Source: an uncultured Paracoccaceae bacterium
Lineage (GTDB): Bacteria > Pseudomonadota > Alphaproteobacteria > Rhizobiales > Rhizobiaceae
NCBI GenBank assembly: GCA_937873685.1
Contig: CALMYO010000001.1
Location: 1 to 33,208, forward strand
DNA: 33,208 nt
Direction: 5' to 3'
Shown: in pieces, positions 24,907 to 33,208 of the stretch
Layout: each line of letters opens with the position of its first letter
How positions within the stretch are numbered: the stretch's first letter is position 1
Made by a program: the position numbers and the translations under genes
Notes under the pieces: model-generated
What the model saw: the letters and a program-made list of their open reading frames with translations, nothing else
Told to the model about the DNA's origin: nothing
Databases searched by the model: none

Positions 24907-26196
24907 ATGGACCAGATCAAGATTCGCGGCGGCAACGCTCTCAACGGCGTGATCCCGGTTTCGGGCGCAAAAAACGCAGCGCTGCCGTTGATGATCGCAG
25001 CGCTGCTAACGCCCGGCAAGCTGACGCTGGAAAACGTGCCGCATCTTGCCGATGTCGAATTGCTGCTGCGCATCCTCGGCAACCACGGCGCCGATTACCA
25101 GGTCGAGGGACGACGCGGCGACGGGGGCTCCAACTATGCCCGCACGATTCATTTCACCGCCCGCGATATCGTCGATCTGACCGCGCCTTACGAACTGGTC
25201 TCCAAGATGCGGGCGAGCTTCTGGGTCATCGGCCCGCTTCTGGCGCGCATGGGCGAGGCGCGCGTTTCGCTTCCCGGCGGTTGCGCCATCGGCACGCGCC
25301 CTGTCGACCTGTTCATCGATTCGCTGCAGCACCTCGGCGCGAGGATCGAGATCGAGAACGGTTACGCGCACGCCACGGCGCCGCGCGGGTTGCAGGGCGC
25401 GCGCTACCGCTTTCCGAAGGTATCGGTCGGCGCGACACATGTGCTGCTGATGGCCGCCGCGCTGGCGAAAGGCGACACGGTGATCGAGAACGCGGCTTGC
25501 GAGCCCGAGGTTTCTAACCTCGCCGATTGCCTGAACGCCATGGGCGCGAAAATCTCGGGCGCGGGAACGGCCACGATCGAGATTTCAGGCGTGACCTCGC
25601 TTTCCGGCGCGCGCTGTCGCGTCATCCCGGACCGCATCGAGACCGGCACCTATGCGATGGCGGTCGGCATGACCGGCGGCGATGTGTTGCTGGAAGGCGC
25701 GGAAGCTGATGCACTGGAAACTGTGCTGACCACGCTCGAACGGGCCGGCGTCGCCATCGAACGGCTGAACAGCGGCATTCGTGTCAGCCGCAACGGTCAC
25801 GGGCTGGAACCGGTCGATGTCACCACCGATCCGTGGCCCGGCTTCCCGACCGACCTGCAGGCGCAGTTGATGGCGATGATGACGCGGGCGAAGGGCGTGT
25901 CGCACATCACCGAAACCATTTTCGAGAACCGGTTCATGCACGTGCAGGAACTGGCGCGGCTCGGCGCCAATATCTCGCTGTCCGGCCAGACCGCCACGGT
26001 GCGCGGTGTACCGCGTCTGAAGGGCGCGCCGGTGATGGCGACCGACCTCAGGGCTTCCGTGTCGCTGGTCATCGCGGGGCTTGCCGCAGAAGGCGAGACC
26101 ACGATCAACCGCGTATACCATCTCGATCGCGGTTTTGAGCGGCTGGAGGAAAAGCTAGGCCAGTGCGGGGGCGATGTGCGGCGCGTGTCATCCTGA
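24907..26196 (+). CDS. murA: UDP-N-acetylglucosamine 1-carboxyvinyltransferase MurA
   Basis: Transfers enolpyruvate from PEP to UDP-GlcNAc, the first committed step of peptidoglycan synthesis, in the cytoplasm. The 429-aa EPT-fold protein starts [24 protein letters not shown] with the catalytic Lys22. The active-site Cys126 is in [17 protein letters not shown], so it is a fosfomycin-sensitive-type Cys enzyme. [39 protein letters not shown] is the family C terminus. The start at 24907 was chosen by family N terminus; upstream frame extension is GC-driven. It is followed by the DUF2948 gene and hisD, a frequent rhizobial order. Confidence 0.97.
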   Translation: MDQIKIRGGNALNGVIPVSGAKNAALPLMIAALLTPGKLTLENVPHLADVELLLRILGNHGADYQVEGRRGDGGSNYARTIHFTARDIVDLTAPYELVSKMRASFWVIGPLLARMGEARVSLPGGCAIGTRPVDLFIDSLQHLGARIEIENGYAHATAPRGLQGARYRFPKVSVGATHVLLMAAALAKGDTVIENAACEPEVSNLADCLNAMGAKISGAGTATIEISGVTSLSGARCRVIPDRIETGTYAMAVGMTGGDVLLEGAEADALETVLTTLERAGVAIERLNSGIRVSRNGHGLEPVDVTTDPWPGFPTDLQAQLMAMMTRAKGVSHITETIFENRFMHVQELARLGANISLSGQTATVRGVPRLKGAPVMATDLRASVSLVIAGLAAEGETTINRVYHLDRGFERLEEKLGQCGGDVRRVSS

Positions 26197-26263
26197 TGAC
26201 GGTTGCGCTGCAGCATCGAACAGCCTAACTGGGGCTATAGCGATCCTTACGCAAAGCCCCGCC

Positions 26264-26704
26264 ATGGTACCCCTCAAGCTTGCCGCCCTCGACGCAGACG
26301 ATCTCGCCGTGATCTCCGCCCATGTGCAGGACGCGGTGATGAAGGTCGAAGACATGCGTTACATGGCGCGTGAGCGCCGGTTCATCCTGGCGATGAACCG
26401 CTTTGCCTGGGAAACGGCGGGCGCGGGCGCGAAACGCCGCCCTTATGAGCGACGCCGCGCCGTCCTGTCGTTTGCGCGGGTGTTCGACGTCAAGTCGACG
26501 GGAATTCACCGCTCGGACCGCGACCGTGTCTATTCGCTGCTGGCGGTGCGCTTCGAGGAAACAGAGGCGCCGGCCGGCATTGTCGAACTGGTCTTTGCCG
26601 GGGAAGCGGCGCTGCGGCTGGAGGTCGAGTGCATCGAGGCACAACTCGACGATCTCGGATCGGCCTGGGAAACCCGGCACATGCCGCGCCACGGCGGCGC
26701 CTGA
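26264..26704 (+). CDS. DUF2948 family protein
   Basis: A 146-aa protein of the alphaproteobacterial DUF2948 family: PLKLAALDADDLAVISAHVQDAVMKVEDMRYMARERRFILAMNRFAWE is the diagnostic N-terminal half. VLSFARVFDVKSTGI and a C-terminal ECIEAQLDDLGSAWETRHMPRH follow. It is soluble, with no signal or membrane segment. It sits 67 bases after murA and 16 before hisD, probably co-transcribed with hisD. The function is unknown; conserved linkage to hisD suggests housekeeping. Confidence 0.88.
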   Translation: MVPLKLAALDADDLAVISAHVQDAVMKVEDMRYMARERRFILAMNRFAWETAGAGAKRRPYERRRAVLSFARVFDVKSTGIHRSDRDRVYSLLAVRFEETEAPAGIVELVFAGEAALRLEVECIEAQLDDLGSAWETRHMPRHGGA

Positions 26705-26720
26705 GCGGGCGGGTGGTCAA

Positions 26721-28034
26721 ATGGCGATCCGGCTGAATGCCCGTGAGGACGATTTCGAGACCCGCTTCCGGGCGCTGCTCGCCGCCAAGCGCGAGGTCTC
26801 TGAGGATGTCGAGCAGACGGTGCGCGCCATCATCGGCGATGTGCGCCGGCGTGGCGACGCGGCGCTGATCGAGTATACGCGGCGTTTCGACCGGCTGCCG
26901 CTGACACCGGACCGGCTGCGTGTCTCGGCGGTGGAAATCCGGACGGCGCGCGAAAGCGTCGACGCCACGACCATGGCGGCGCTGGAACTGGCGCGCGACC
27001 GCATCGAATCGCATCACCGCCGTCAGAAGCCGGCCGACGACCGCTATGTCGATACGCTCGGCGTCGAACTCGGCTCGCACTGGACGGCGGTGCAGTCGGC
27101 CGGGCTCTATGTTCCGGGCGGCACGGCGAGCTATCCCAGCTCGGTGCTGATGAATGCGGTGCCGGCGAAGGTTGCCGGCGTCGGCCGGCTGGTGATGGTC
27201 GTGCCCTCGCCGGATGGCGTGCTCAACCCGCTGGTCCTTGCGGCCGCCGATCTTGCCGGTGTCGACGAAATCTACCGGGTCGGCGGCGCACAGGCGATTG
27301 CCGCCCTCGCGTTCGGCACACAGACGATCCGGCCGGTTGCGAAGATCGTCGGGCCGGGCAACGCCTTTGTCGCTGCCGCCAAGCGCCAGGTTTTCGGAAC
27401 GGTAGGCATCGACATGATCGCCGGGCCTTCGGAAGTGCTTGTGGTCGCCGACCGCGACAACGATCCGGACTGGATCGCCGCCGACCTGCTGGCGCAGGCC
27501 GAGCACGATGCGGCGGCGCAGTCGATACTGATGACCGACGACGAAGGTTTCGCCCGTGCCGTCGCCGATGCGGTGGAGCGGCAACTGAAGCACCTGCCAC
27601 GCGGCGAGATCGCCACGGCAAGCTGGCGCGATTATGGGGCGCTGATCGTGCTGCGCGACCTTGCCGACGCCGTGCCGCTGGTCGATCGCGTGGCGCCGGA
27701 GCACCTGCAACTGGCGACGGCGGATGCCGAGGCGCTGGCGGCGGCCGTCACCAATGCCGGCGCGATCTTCATCGGGGCGCATACGCCGGAGGTGATCGGC
27801 GACTATGTCGGTGGCTCCAACCACGTGCTGCCAACGGCGCGCTCGGCGCGCTTCGCATCCGGCCTGTCCGTGCTCGACTTCATGAAGCGCACGTCGGTCC
27901 TGAAACTCGGTGCGGAGCAATTGCGCGCGCTCGGGCCTGCTGCGATCCGTCTGGCAGAGGCCGAGGGGCTTGCCGCCCATGCAAGATCGGTCTCGATCCG
28001 GCTCAACCTTGCAGGCGGTGACGATGGGCGCTGA
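26721..28034 (+). CDS. hisD: Histidinol dehydrogenase HisD
   Basis: Zinc- and NAD-dependent enzyme that oxidises L-histidinol to L-histidine, the last two steps of histidine synthesis. The 437-aa length is usual. [63 protein letters not shown] and [15 protein letters not shown] are family blocks. DLLAQAEHD and [10 protein letters not shown] carry the catalytic and metal residues. The start at 26721 (MAIRLNARE) was chosen by family length; the frame is open upstream. Its last 11 bases overlap the UPF0262 gene. Confidence 0.96.
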   Translation: MAIRLNAREDDFETRFRALLAAKREVSEDVEQTVRAIIGDVRRRGDAALIEYTRRFDRLPLTPDRLRVSAVEIRTARESVDATTMAALELARDRIESHHRRQKPADDRYVDTLGVELGSHWTAVQSAGLYVPGGTASYPSSVLMNAVPAKVAGVGRLVMVVPSPDGVLNPLVLAAADLAGVDEIYRVGGAQAIAALAFGTQTIRPVAKIVGPGNAFVAAAKRQVFGTVGIDMIAGPSEVLVVADRDNDPDWIAADLLAQAEHDAAAQSILMTDDEGFARAVADAVERQLKHLPRGEIATASWRDYGALIVLRDLADAVPLVDRVAPEHLQLATADAEALAAAVTNAGAIFIGAHTPEVIGDYVGGSNHVLPTARSARFASGLSVLDFMKRTSVLKLGAEQLRALGPAAIRLAEAEGLAAHARSVSIRLNLAGGDDGR

Positions 28035-28503
28035 GTTGAAATCCCGCCTGATCGACGTCGTGCTCGACGAATCCATCGGCCGCTCGACGCCCGATGTCGA
28101 GCACGAGCGCGCCGTGGCGATCTTCGACCTGATCGAGGAAAACAGCTTCCAACCGCTCGGCGACAGCGGCGCCGGCCCCTACAAGCTGAAGCTCTCGCTC
28201 GTGGAAACGCGGCTTGTCTTCGAGGTGACGCGCGAAAGCGGGGAAGCGGTGATCGTCCACATCCTGTCGCTGACCCCTTTCCGGCGCATCATCCGCGACT
28301 ATTTCATGATCTGCGAGAGCTACTACGAGGCGATCCGCTCCTCGACGCCCTCGCAGATCGAGGCGATCGACATGGGCCGGCGCGGCATCCACAACGAGGG
28401 CTCGCAGACACTGCAGGACCGGCTTGCCGGCAAGATCGAGATCGATTTCGACACGGCGCGGCGCATCTTCACGCTGATCTGCGTCCTGCACTGGCGGGGC
28501 TAA
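28024..28503 (+). CDS. UPF0262 family protein
   Basis: A 159-aa protein of the UPF0262 family, restricted to alphaproteobacteria. [36 protein letters not shown] and [41 protein letters not shown] are its conserved blocks. It is soluble. The ATG at 28024 overlaps the end of hisD by 11 bases, and the phosphatase gene follows after 47 bases. The hisD-UPF0262-phosphatase order is common in rhizobia. The function is unknown. Confidence 0.92.
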   Translation: MGAELKSRLIDVVLDESIGRSTPDVEHERAVAIFDLIEENSFQPLGDSGAGPYKLKLSLVETRLVFEVTRESGEAVIVHILSLTPFRRIIRDYFMICESYYEAIRSSTPSQIEAIDMGRRGIHNEGSQTLQDRLAGKIEIDFDTARRIFTLICVLHWRG

Positions 28504-28550
28504 GGCGGCTTGGCGGCGGTCGGCTCCTCCAGCAAGCGGCGGGGGCGGGC

Positions 28551-28982
28551 GTGAGCAGCCCGGGGTCGATCCTGTTCATGTGCGCGCTGAACGCCATCCG
28601 CTCGCCGATGGCCGAGGCGCTGGCCCGCCGCATCCTTCCGAAATCCGTCTACATCGCCTCTGCCGGCGTGCGCGAGGGGGAGCGCGATCCGTTCGTCGAC
28701 GCGGTGCTGGCCGAACAAGGCCTGTCGCTCGGAAACCGGCTGCCGCAGACGCTTGACGAGCTGGAAGATGACTATTTCGACCTTGTCATCACCCTTGCCC
28801 CGGAAGCGCATCACCGGGCGCTGGAGCTGACACGGGCAAATTCGGTCGAGGTCAAGTACTGGCCGACTCCCGATCCGACTTCGGCGCAAGGCGGGCGCGA
28901 ACAGATCCTCTCCGCATACCGCGAAGTCAGGGATCGCCTCGACGAGGCGATCCGCCGCCGCATACTGCCGCTTTACGGCTGA
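28551..28982 (+). CDS. Low-molecular-weight phosphotyrosine phosphatase family protein
   Basis: A 143-aa cytosolic protein starting at GTG 28551. The phosphate loop CALNAIRS (Cys11, Arg17) matches the CX5R(S/T) signature near the N terminus, and the general acid is probably Asp108 in WPTPDPT. The body is typical of LMW-PTP/ArsC-like folds. Both catalytic elements are intact. The substrate is unknown; in rhizobia this gene stands with hisD and UPF0262. It ends six bases before the convergent aglR stop, with no terminator visible between. Confidence 0.9.
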   Translation: MSSPGSILFMCALNAIRSPMAEALARRILPKSVYIASAGVREGERDPFVDAVLAEQGLSLGNRLPQTLDELEDDYFDLVITLAPEAHHRALELTRANSVEVKYWPTPDPTSAQGGREQILSAYREVRDRLDEAIRRRILPLYG

Positions 28983-28988
28983 GCGCGG

Positions 28989-30020
28989 TCACCCTCCCCT
29001 GACAGGAACCGGACCGGTCGAGCGGCCGATCACCAGATCGGCCTCCCACAACTCGTGCAGGGGCGCGGCCTGCGGCTCCGACACGATGCGCAACAGCAGT
29101 TCGGCAACGCGACGTCCTGCTGCGCGAATCGAGGAGCGCAGCGATGTCAGCACAGGCTCGCCGGGATCGTTCGGCAGGAAGGACAGGCAATCGTCGAAAG
29201 TGATCAGCGAGATGTCGCGACCGGGCGACAGCCCGGCCTCCTGGATCGCGCGGACAGCGCCCATCGCGAGCAGGACGCTCGCAGTCAGCACCGCAGTCGG
29301 TCGTTCCGGCATGACCAGCAAACGGGCCATCGCCGCATGGCCGTTCGGCTCCGACATCACGGACGTGCTCATCAGGGCAGGATCGGCGGCGAGGCTGCAT
29401 TCCGCCAGCGCCAGTTCGAAGCCCGCACGGCGGCGGTGCGCAAAGGTCATCTGCTCGATGCCGTTGATGAGCGCGATGCGGCGATGGCCGAGATCGACAA
29501 GGTGGCGGGTGGCGCGCTGGAAAGCCCGCTTGTTGTTGACATCGAGCCAGGAATAGCTGTCCGGATCGTCGCCAGTGCGGCCGTGCACGATGAAGGGCAG
29601 GCCAAGTTCGCGCAGCAGCCTGATGCGCCAGTCGCTAACCAGCGGGCCGTGCAGCACCACGCCGTCTACGCGCTTGGTGCGCGCAAGCCGTCGGTAGACC
29701 GCTTCCTCTTCGCCGGCCGGCACTACCGAGATCAGGCAATCGTAACCTGTCTGGGCGTAGTGCTCCCCCGCCCCGGCGATGAAATCGGCGAAGTGCGGAT
29801 CTATGACATTGTGATCGGACAGGGTGAGGACATGGCCGATAGCGTTCGCCTTGCCCGTCGCCAGCTGCGCGGCATGCGAATTGGGGTGGTAATTGTGTTT
29901 GCGCGCCATCTCGACGACGCGCAGGCGCGTCGCTTCCGAGACTTCGGGATAGCCGTTTAACGCCCGGCTGACGGTTGTTTGCGACAAGTTGAGCCGTTCG
30001 GCCAGTTCTTTCAGGTTCAC
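28989..30020 (-). CDS. aglR: LacI-family regulator of alpha-glucoside use (AglR-like)
   Basis: A 343-aa repressor with an N-terminal helix-turn-helix (VNLKELAERLNLSQTTVSRALNGYPEVSEATRLRVVEMARKHNYHPN) and a periplasmic-binding-protein-like effector domain. The latter includes RRIALINGIEQMTFAHRRRAGFELAL and ISLITFDDCLSFLPN. The GTG at 30020 is the start, with GGAG eight bases upstream; the frame continues upstream only across the operator. It is divergent from aglE. A perfect CCAAAGCGCTTTGG lies 19-32 bases before its start, which suggests autorepression. An alpha-glucoside such as sucrose, maltose or trehalose is the likely inducer, by analogy with the Sinorhizobium agl locus. Confidence 0.88.
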   Translation of the reverse strand: MNLKELAERLNLSQTTVSRALNGYPEVSEATRLRVVEMARKHNYHPNSHAAQLATGKANAIGHVLTLSDHNVIDPHFADFIAGAGEHYAQTGYDCLISVVPAGEEEAVYRRLARTKRVDGVVLHGPLVSDWRIRLLRELGLPFIVHGRTGDDPDSYSWLDVNNKRAFQRATRHLVDLGHRRIALINGIEQMTFAHRRRAGFELALAECSLAADPALMSTSVMSEPNGHAAMARLLVMPERPTAVLTASVLLAMGAVRAIQEAGLSPGRDISLITFDDCLSFLPNDPGEPVLTSLRSSIRAAGRRVAELLLRIVSEPQAAPLHELWEADLVIGRSTGPVPVRGG

Positions 30021-30038
30021 AAGGCGGGCTCCGCTACC

Positions 30039-30052
30039 CCAAAGCGCTTTGG
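30039..30052. promoter_or_regulatory. LacI-type operator, aglR side
   Basis: CCAAAGCGCTTTGG is a perfect 14-bp palindrome with the central CG typical of LacI-family sites. It lies 19-32 bases upstream of the aglR GTG, within its probable leader. Confidence 0.75.
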
Positions 30053-30250
30053 AAATTCGCGCAAGTTTCGACACGGTTTCCCGTTTCGGGCAAGGGGATT
30101 TTTCGAACACAAAACACGCCTTGCCAACCCCGATTTTCATGCTGCAGTGCAGCAAATCGTTGCTGCATAGCCGAAAGCAGACTTGAAACGTCCCGCGAAT
30201 GGCTAAAATCCGCTTGACTCGTCAGATGTGCGGGCGCAGGAATCAAATGT

Positions 30251-30264
30251 CCAAAGCGCTTTGG
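30251..30264. promoter_or_regulatory. LacI-type operator, aglE side
   Basis: A second perfect copy of CCAAAGCGCTTTGG, 90 bases before the aglE ATG and just downstream of the candidate promoter. Identical duplicated sites flanking a LacI-family gene strongly suggest AglR binding. Confidence 0.75.
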
Positions 30265-30353
30265 GAGTCGACTCCCGCCTGCGCGGCGGGTTACGGTTTC
30301 GGGGGCGTTTGCGAGCGCCTTTGCGCGAATTCATTCCAACGGGAGAGAGCACC

Positions 30354-31709
30354 ATGAAACGATTGATGGCAGGTGTGGCGGCGGCCGCGGCGCTGTTTGC
30401 CGGCGCGGCAGGCGCGCAGGAACTCAAGTACCCGGTCGGCGAAGGCGCCTTCAGCTGGGACAGCTACAAGGCTTGGGCCGAAAGCGCCCCGGATCTCAAG
30501 GGCCAGCAGGTCACCATCACCGGCCCCTGGCTGCAGCCGGAGGATGGCGTGTTCCGCTCGGTGATCGCCTACTTCGCCGCAGCGACCGGCGCCGAGGTGA
30601 TCTACACCGGGTCCGATTCCTTCGAGCAGCAGATCGTGATCGATGCCGAAGCCGGTTCGGCCCCGAACGTCGCCGTGTTCCCGCAGCCGGGCCTCGCTGC
30701 CGACATGGCCAAGCGCGGCCTGCTTTATCCGCTGCCCGAAGGCACGGGCGATTGGGTGAAGGAGAACTATGGCGCGGGCCAGTCCTGGGTCGATCTCGGC
30801 ACCTATGCCGACAAGGACGGCAACAAGCAGCTGTTCGGCTTCTTTTACAACGTCAACGTCAAGTCGCTGGTCTGGTACGTGCCGGAAAACTTCGAGGACG
30901 CGGGCTATGAAGTGCCGAAGACCATGGAGGAACTGAAAGCGCTGACCGAGAAGATCGCCGCCGACGGACAGACCCCGTGGTGCATCGGCCTCGGTTCGGG
31001 CGCCGCGACCGGCTGGCCTGCGACCGACTGGGTGGAAGACATCATGCTGCGCACCCAACCGGCCGATGTCTATGACGGCTGGACCACCAACGGCGTGAAG
31101 TTCAACGACGAGCGCGTTGTGGCCGCGATCGAGGAATTCGGCTGGTTCGCCCGCAACGACAAGTTCGTCTCAGGCGGCGCCGGCGCGGTCGCCTCGACCG
31201 ATTTCCGCGATTCGCCAAAAGGCATGTTCTCCTCGCCGCCCCAGTGCTACATGCACCGCCAGGCCTCTTTCGTGCCGGCCTTCTTCCCGGAAGGCATCGC
31301 GTTCGGCGAGGATGTCGATTTCTTCTACTTCCCGTCCTTTGCGGGCAAGGATCTCGGCAACCCGGTGCTCGGCGGCGGCACGCTGATGGCGATCACCAAG
31401 CCTTCCGACGCCACCAACGAGCTGATGAAGTTCCTGCAGCTGCCGGTGGCGCATGAGGTATTCGGCGCGCAGTCCGGCTTCCTGACCCCGCTGAAGAGCG
31501 TCAATCCGGAGACCTATCTCAACGACGCGCTGCGCGGACAGGCCAAGATCCTGGTCGAAGCCACCACCTTCCGCTTCGACGGTTCCGACCTGATGCCGGG
31601 CGGCGTCGGCGCCGGCTCGTTCTGGACCGGCATGGTGGACTACACCGGCGGCAAGGACGCCAAGGCCGTTGCCGACGAGATCCAGGCCTCCTGGGATGCG
31701 CTGAAGTAA
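30354..31709 (+). CDS. aglE: Alpha-glucoside ABC transporter binding protein AglE
   Basis: Periplasmic receptor (solute-binding family 1) for alpha-glucosides, 451 aa. The signal peptide is MKRLMAGVAAAAALFAGAAGA, cleaved before QELKYP. GGAVGSD-like features are absent, but VTITGPWLQPEDGVFRSVIAYFAAATGAEV, YTGSDSFEQQIVIDAEAG and WCIGLGSGAATGWPATDWVEDIML agree with AglE of rhizobia. The ATG at 30354 follows GGGAGAGAGC. It is the first gene of aglEFG and is expected to be under AglR control. Two hairpins separate it from aglF, which may keep its mRNA more abundant than that of the membrane subunits. Confidence 0.92.
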   Translation: MKRLMAGVAAAAALFAGAAGAQELKYPVGEGAFSWDSYKAWAESAPDLKGQQVTITGPWLQPEDGVFRSVIAYFAAATGAEVIYTGSDSFEQQIVIDAEAGSAPNVAVFPQPGLAADMAKRGLLYPLPEGTGDWVKENYGAGQSWVDLGTYADKDGNKQLFGFFYNVNVKSLVWYVPENFEDAGYEVPKTMEELKALTEKIAADGQTPWCIGLGSGAATGWPATDWVEDIMLRTQPADVYDGWTTNGVKFNDERVVAAIEEFGWFARNDKFVSGGAGAVASTDFRDSPKGMFSSPPQCYMHRQASFVPAFFPEGIAFGEDVDFFYFPSFAGKDLGNPVLGGGTLMAITKPSDATNELMKFLQLPVAHEVFGAQSGFLTPLKSVNPETYLNDALRGQAKILVEATTFRFDGSDLMPGGVGAGSFWTGMVDYTGGKDAKAVADEIQASWDALK

Positions 31710-31750
31710 GCCTTCGCGCCAAACACCCCGGTCAACGGATGAGAACAAGG

Positions 31751-31816
31751 CCGGAGGCGGCTTTCGCCTCCGGATCGCCTGCCGCAGAGCAGGGCCGGGC
31801 GTGGCTTTCCCACGCC
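31751..31816 (+). promoter_or_regulatory. Two intercistronic hairpins between aglE and aglF
   Basis: The first has a perfect 9-bp stem (31751-31759 with 31765-31773); the second a 7-bp stem (31798-31804 with 31810-31816). Both have a five-base loop containing CTTT. Neither is followed by a T tract, so they are more likely mRNA-stabilising or attenuating structures than full terminators. Confidence 0.6.
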
Positions 31817-31839
31817 TGCGGAACAATCGGGAGGGCGGC

Positions 31840-33072
31840 ATGAATCCGGCACTGTTGGGCCTGTTCACGATCATCGTCGGCGTCGGCGGCTGCATCGGCT
31901 ATTTCTTCTTTTCCAACCTGATCCTCGACAAGGTGATCTTTCCGGCAACGGGGCCAAACGCCGGCCGCAACATCAACCTCGCCAACCAGGTCCGTCCCTG
32001 GCTGTTCCTGTTTCCCGCGCTTTTTGCTCTGGCGCTCTACCTTGGCTACCCGGTGTTTGCGACGCTGTGGCTTTCGCTCACCGACCGGTCGCAGGACGGC
32101 GCCTTCGTCGGCCTCGCCAACTACAGCCAGATGGTTGCGGAGCCGAAATTCTGGGAAGCGATCAGCAACAACATGCTGTGGCTGATCGTGGTGCCGGCGG
32201 TTTCTACCGCATTCGGCCTGCTGGTCGCACAGCTGACCGACCGCATCGCCTGGGGCAACATCGCAAAATCGCTGATCTTCATGCCGATGGCGATATCGTT
32301 CGTCGGCGCTTCCGTGATCTTCAAGCTGATCTACGACGCAAGACCGGCCGACACCGCGCAGATCGGCGTTTTAAACGCGGTGTGGATGCAGCTTGACGGC
32401 GGTCCGCTCTCCATCGTCCTTTTGAAGATCCTGCCGACGATCATCCTCGCCGGCTTTGCGACGCTGGTCGGCTGGTTCGCCTTCACCTTCGCCAAGGCGG
32501 CGTTCGAGCGCGGCCAGGACCATTCGCCGATGCTGTTGCCTCTGCGCGCGCTGGTCGCGATCGGCGGCGCATGGTTGGTGTGGAAGTCGCTCACGTCGAT
32601 CCTCGACGTGTGGACCGTGACGCTGAACTACGGCGAACCGCAGCAATGGCTGACGTTGCCGTTCTGGAACAACTTCTTCCTGATGGTCGTCCTGATCTGG
32701 ATCCAGACCGGTTTCGCCATGGTGATCCTGTCCGCCGCCCTGCGCGGCATCCCTGAGGAAACAGTCGAGGCCGCCATCGTCGACGGCGCCAACCCCTTTG
32801 AGATCTTTTTCCAGATCAAGGTGCCGCAGATCATGGGCACGATCGTCGTGGTCTGGACCACCATCACCATCACTGTGCTGAAGGTCTTTGACATCGTCTT
32901 TGCCATGACCAACGGCCAGTGGCAGACGCAGGTTCTGGCCAATTACATGTATGAAAAGCTGTTTGTTTCGGCCGATTGGGGCGTCGGCTCGGCCAGTGCC
33001 ATGGTGATCATGCTGCTCGTCAGCCCGATCCTCGTCTGGAACGTCATCAACGCCCGCAAGGAGATGCGCTGA
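31840..33072 (+). CDS. aglF: Alpha-glucoside ABC transporter permease AglF
   Basis: Inner-membrane permease of the MalF class, 410 aa. A first hydrophobic segment (LLGLFTIIVGVGGCIGYFFFSNLIL) precedes the core, which starts WLFLFPALFALALYLGYPVFATLWLSLTD. The EAA loop, which docks on the ATPase, is EETVEAAIVDGANPFEIFFQIKVPQI near 315-340. The insertion between transmembrane segments (about 235-275) is typical of AglF. The ATG at 31840 has GGGAGG five bases upstream. It stops one base before the aglG start region. Confidence 0.93.
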   Translation: MNPALLGLFTIIVGVGGCIGYFFFSNLILDKVIFPATGPNAGRNINLANQVRPWLFLFPALFALALYLGYPVFATLWLSLTDRSQDGAFVGLANYSQMVAEPKFWEAISNNMLWLIVVPAVSTAFGLLVAQLTDRIAWGNIAKSLIFMPMAISFVGASVIFKLIYDARPADTAQIGVLNAVWMQLDGGPLSIVLLKILPTIILAGFATLVGWFAFTFAKAAFERGQDHSPMLLPLRALVAIGGAWLVWKSLTSILDVWTVTLNYGEPQQWLTLPFWNNFFLMVVLIWIQTGFAMVILSAALRGIPEETVEAAIVDGANPFEIFFQIKVPQIMGTIVVVWTTITITVLKVFDIVFAMTNGQWQTQVLANYMYEKLFVSADWGVGSASAMVIMLLVSPILVWNVINARKEMR

Positions 33073-33073
33073 G

Positions 33074-33208
33074 ATGGACAATATCGCCGGAAGCAAATCC
33101 TCCCTCGGCTGGGCCGTGCAGATCTCGGTGATCGCGCTGGTCTTGCTGTGGCTCTTTCCCACCATCGGGCTGTTCGTCAGCTCTTTCCGCACCGCAGACC
33201 AGATCACC
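33074..33208 (+). CDS. aglG: Alpha-glucoside ABC transporter permease AglG (partial, cut by window end)
   Basis: The first 45 codons of the second permease, starting ATGGACAATATCGCC one base after the aglF stop: a cytoplasmic N terminus, then VQISVIALVLLWLFPTIGLFVSSFRTADQI. This is the first membrane helix and the MalG-class FxxSFR motif. The frame runs open to the window edge. Position directly after aglF and this N terminus support AglG; aglA (alpha-glucosidase) and aglK (ATPase) would be expected beyond. Confidence 0.85.
   Translation, partial: MDNIAGSKSSLGWAVQISVIALVLLWLFPTIGLFVSSFRTADQIT

Larger units (their letters stand above)
30021..30353. promoter_or_regulatory. Divergent control region aglR-aglE
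   Basis: The 333-base gap holds two identical operators (30039-30052 and 30251-30264), about 212 bases apart. A candidate aglE promoter has TTGACT (30214-30219) with AGGAAT after 18 bases, placing the second operator near the transcription start. A dyad cluster of TGCTGCA words lies at 30140-30166. The spacing would permit repressor looping. Confidence 0.55.

Overview
The window is GC-rich chromosomal DNA from an alphaproteobacterium of the Hyphomicrobiales (Rhizobiales), most likely near Mesorhizobium/Phyllobacteriaceae. The assignment rests on the cpa/tad pilus genes, the hisD-UPF0262-low-molecular-weight phosphatase run, DUF2948, DUF2852, an AUU-started infC and an agl alpha-glucoside operon, all of rhizobial type. 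No rRNA, tRNA or CRISPR array was seen. All assignments come from reading sequence by eye; no database search was run.

Region 1 (1-8.7 kb): a Tad/Flp pilus cluster. Mostly on the minus strand, it runs flp pilin (own terminator), cpaA prepilin peptidase (own terminator), then cpaB-cpaC-cpaD-cpaE-cpaF-tadB with tight coupling. tadB is cut off by unrelated, less GC-rich sequence at the window edge, so an insertion or a rearrangement is likely there. Divergent from flp, on the plus strand, is a small exported protein resembling the N-terminal domain of the CpaC secretin. Candidate CtrA-type sites lie before cpaB and before this small gene.

Region 2 (8.7-18.6 kb): a metabolic island. A cytochrome P450 and a 2-oxoglutarate/Fe(II) oxygenase form one minus-strand unit. 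It is divergent from an SRPBCC-fold protein across a palindromic operator. Next comes a six-gene minus-strand operon: livH-livM-livG-livF, a long-chain-type acyl-CoA ligase, and a periplasmic binding protein. Together these suggest uptake, CoA activation and oxidation of a hydrophobic carboxylic acid that cannot be named from sequence.

Region 3 (18.6-29 kb): mostly core genes. trpF stands alone without trpBA. It is followed by a higBA toxin-antitoxin pair with a palindromic promoter, a YgjP-type metallopeptidase, an inverted repeat with 31-nt arms, a DUF2852 membrane protein and an alpha/beta hydrolase. On the plus strand come infC (ATT start), a tartrate/D-malate dehydrogenase, a small charged protein, murA, a DUF2948 protein, hisD, a UPF0262 protein and a low-molecular-weight phosphatase.

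Region 4 (29-33.2 kb): an alpha-glucoside ABC transport locus. aglR (LacI family, minus strand) is divergent from aglE-aglF-aglG (plus strand, aglG cut by the window end). Two identical 14-bp LacI-type palindromes, one before each side, imply control by AglR of itself and of the transporter.
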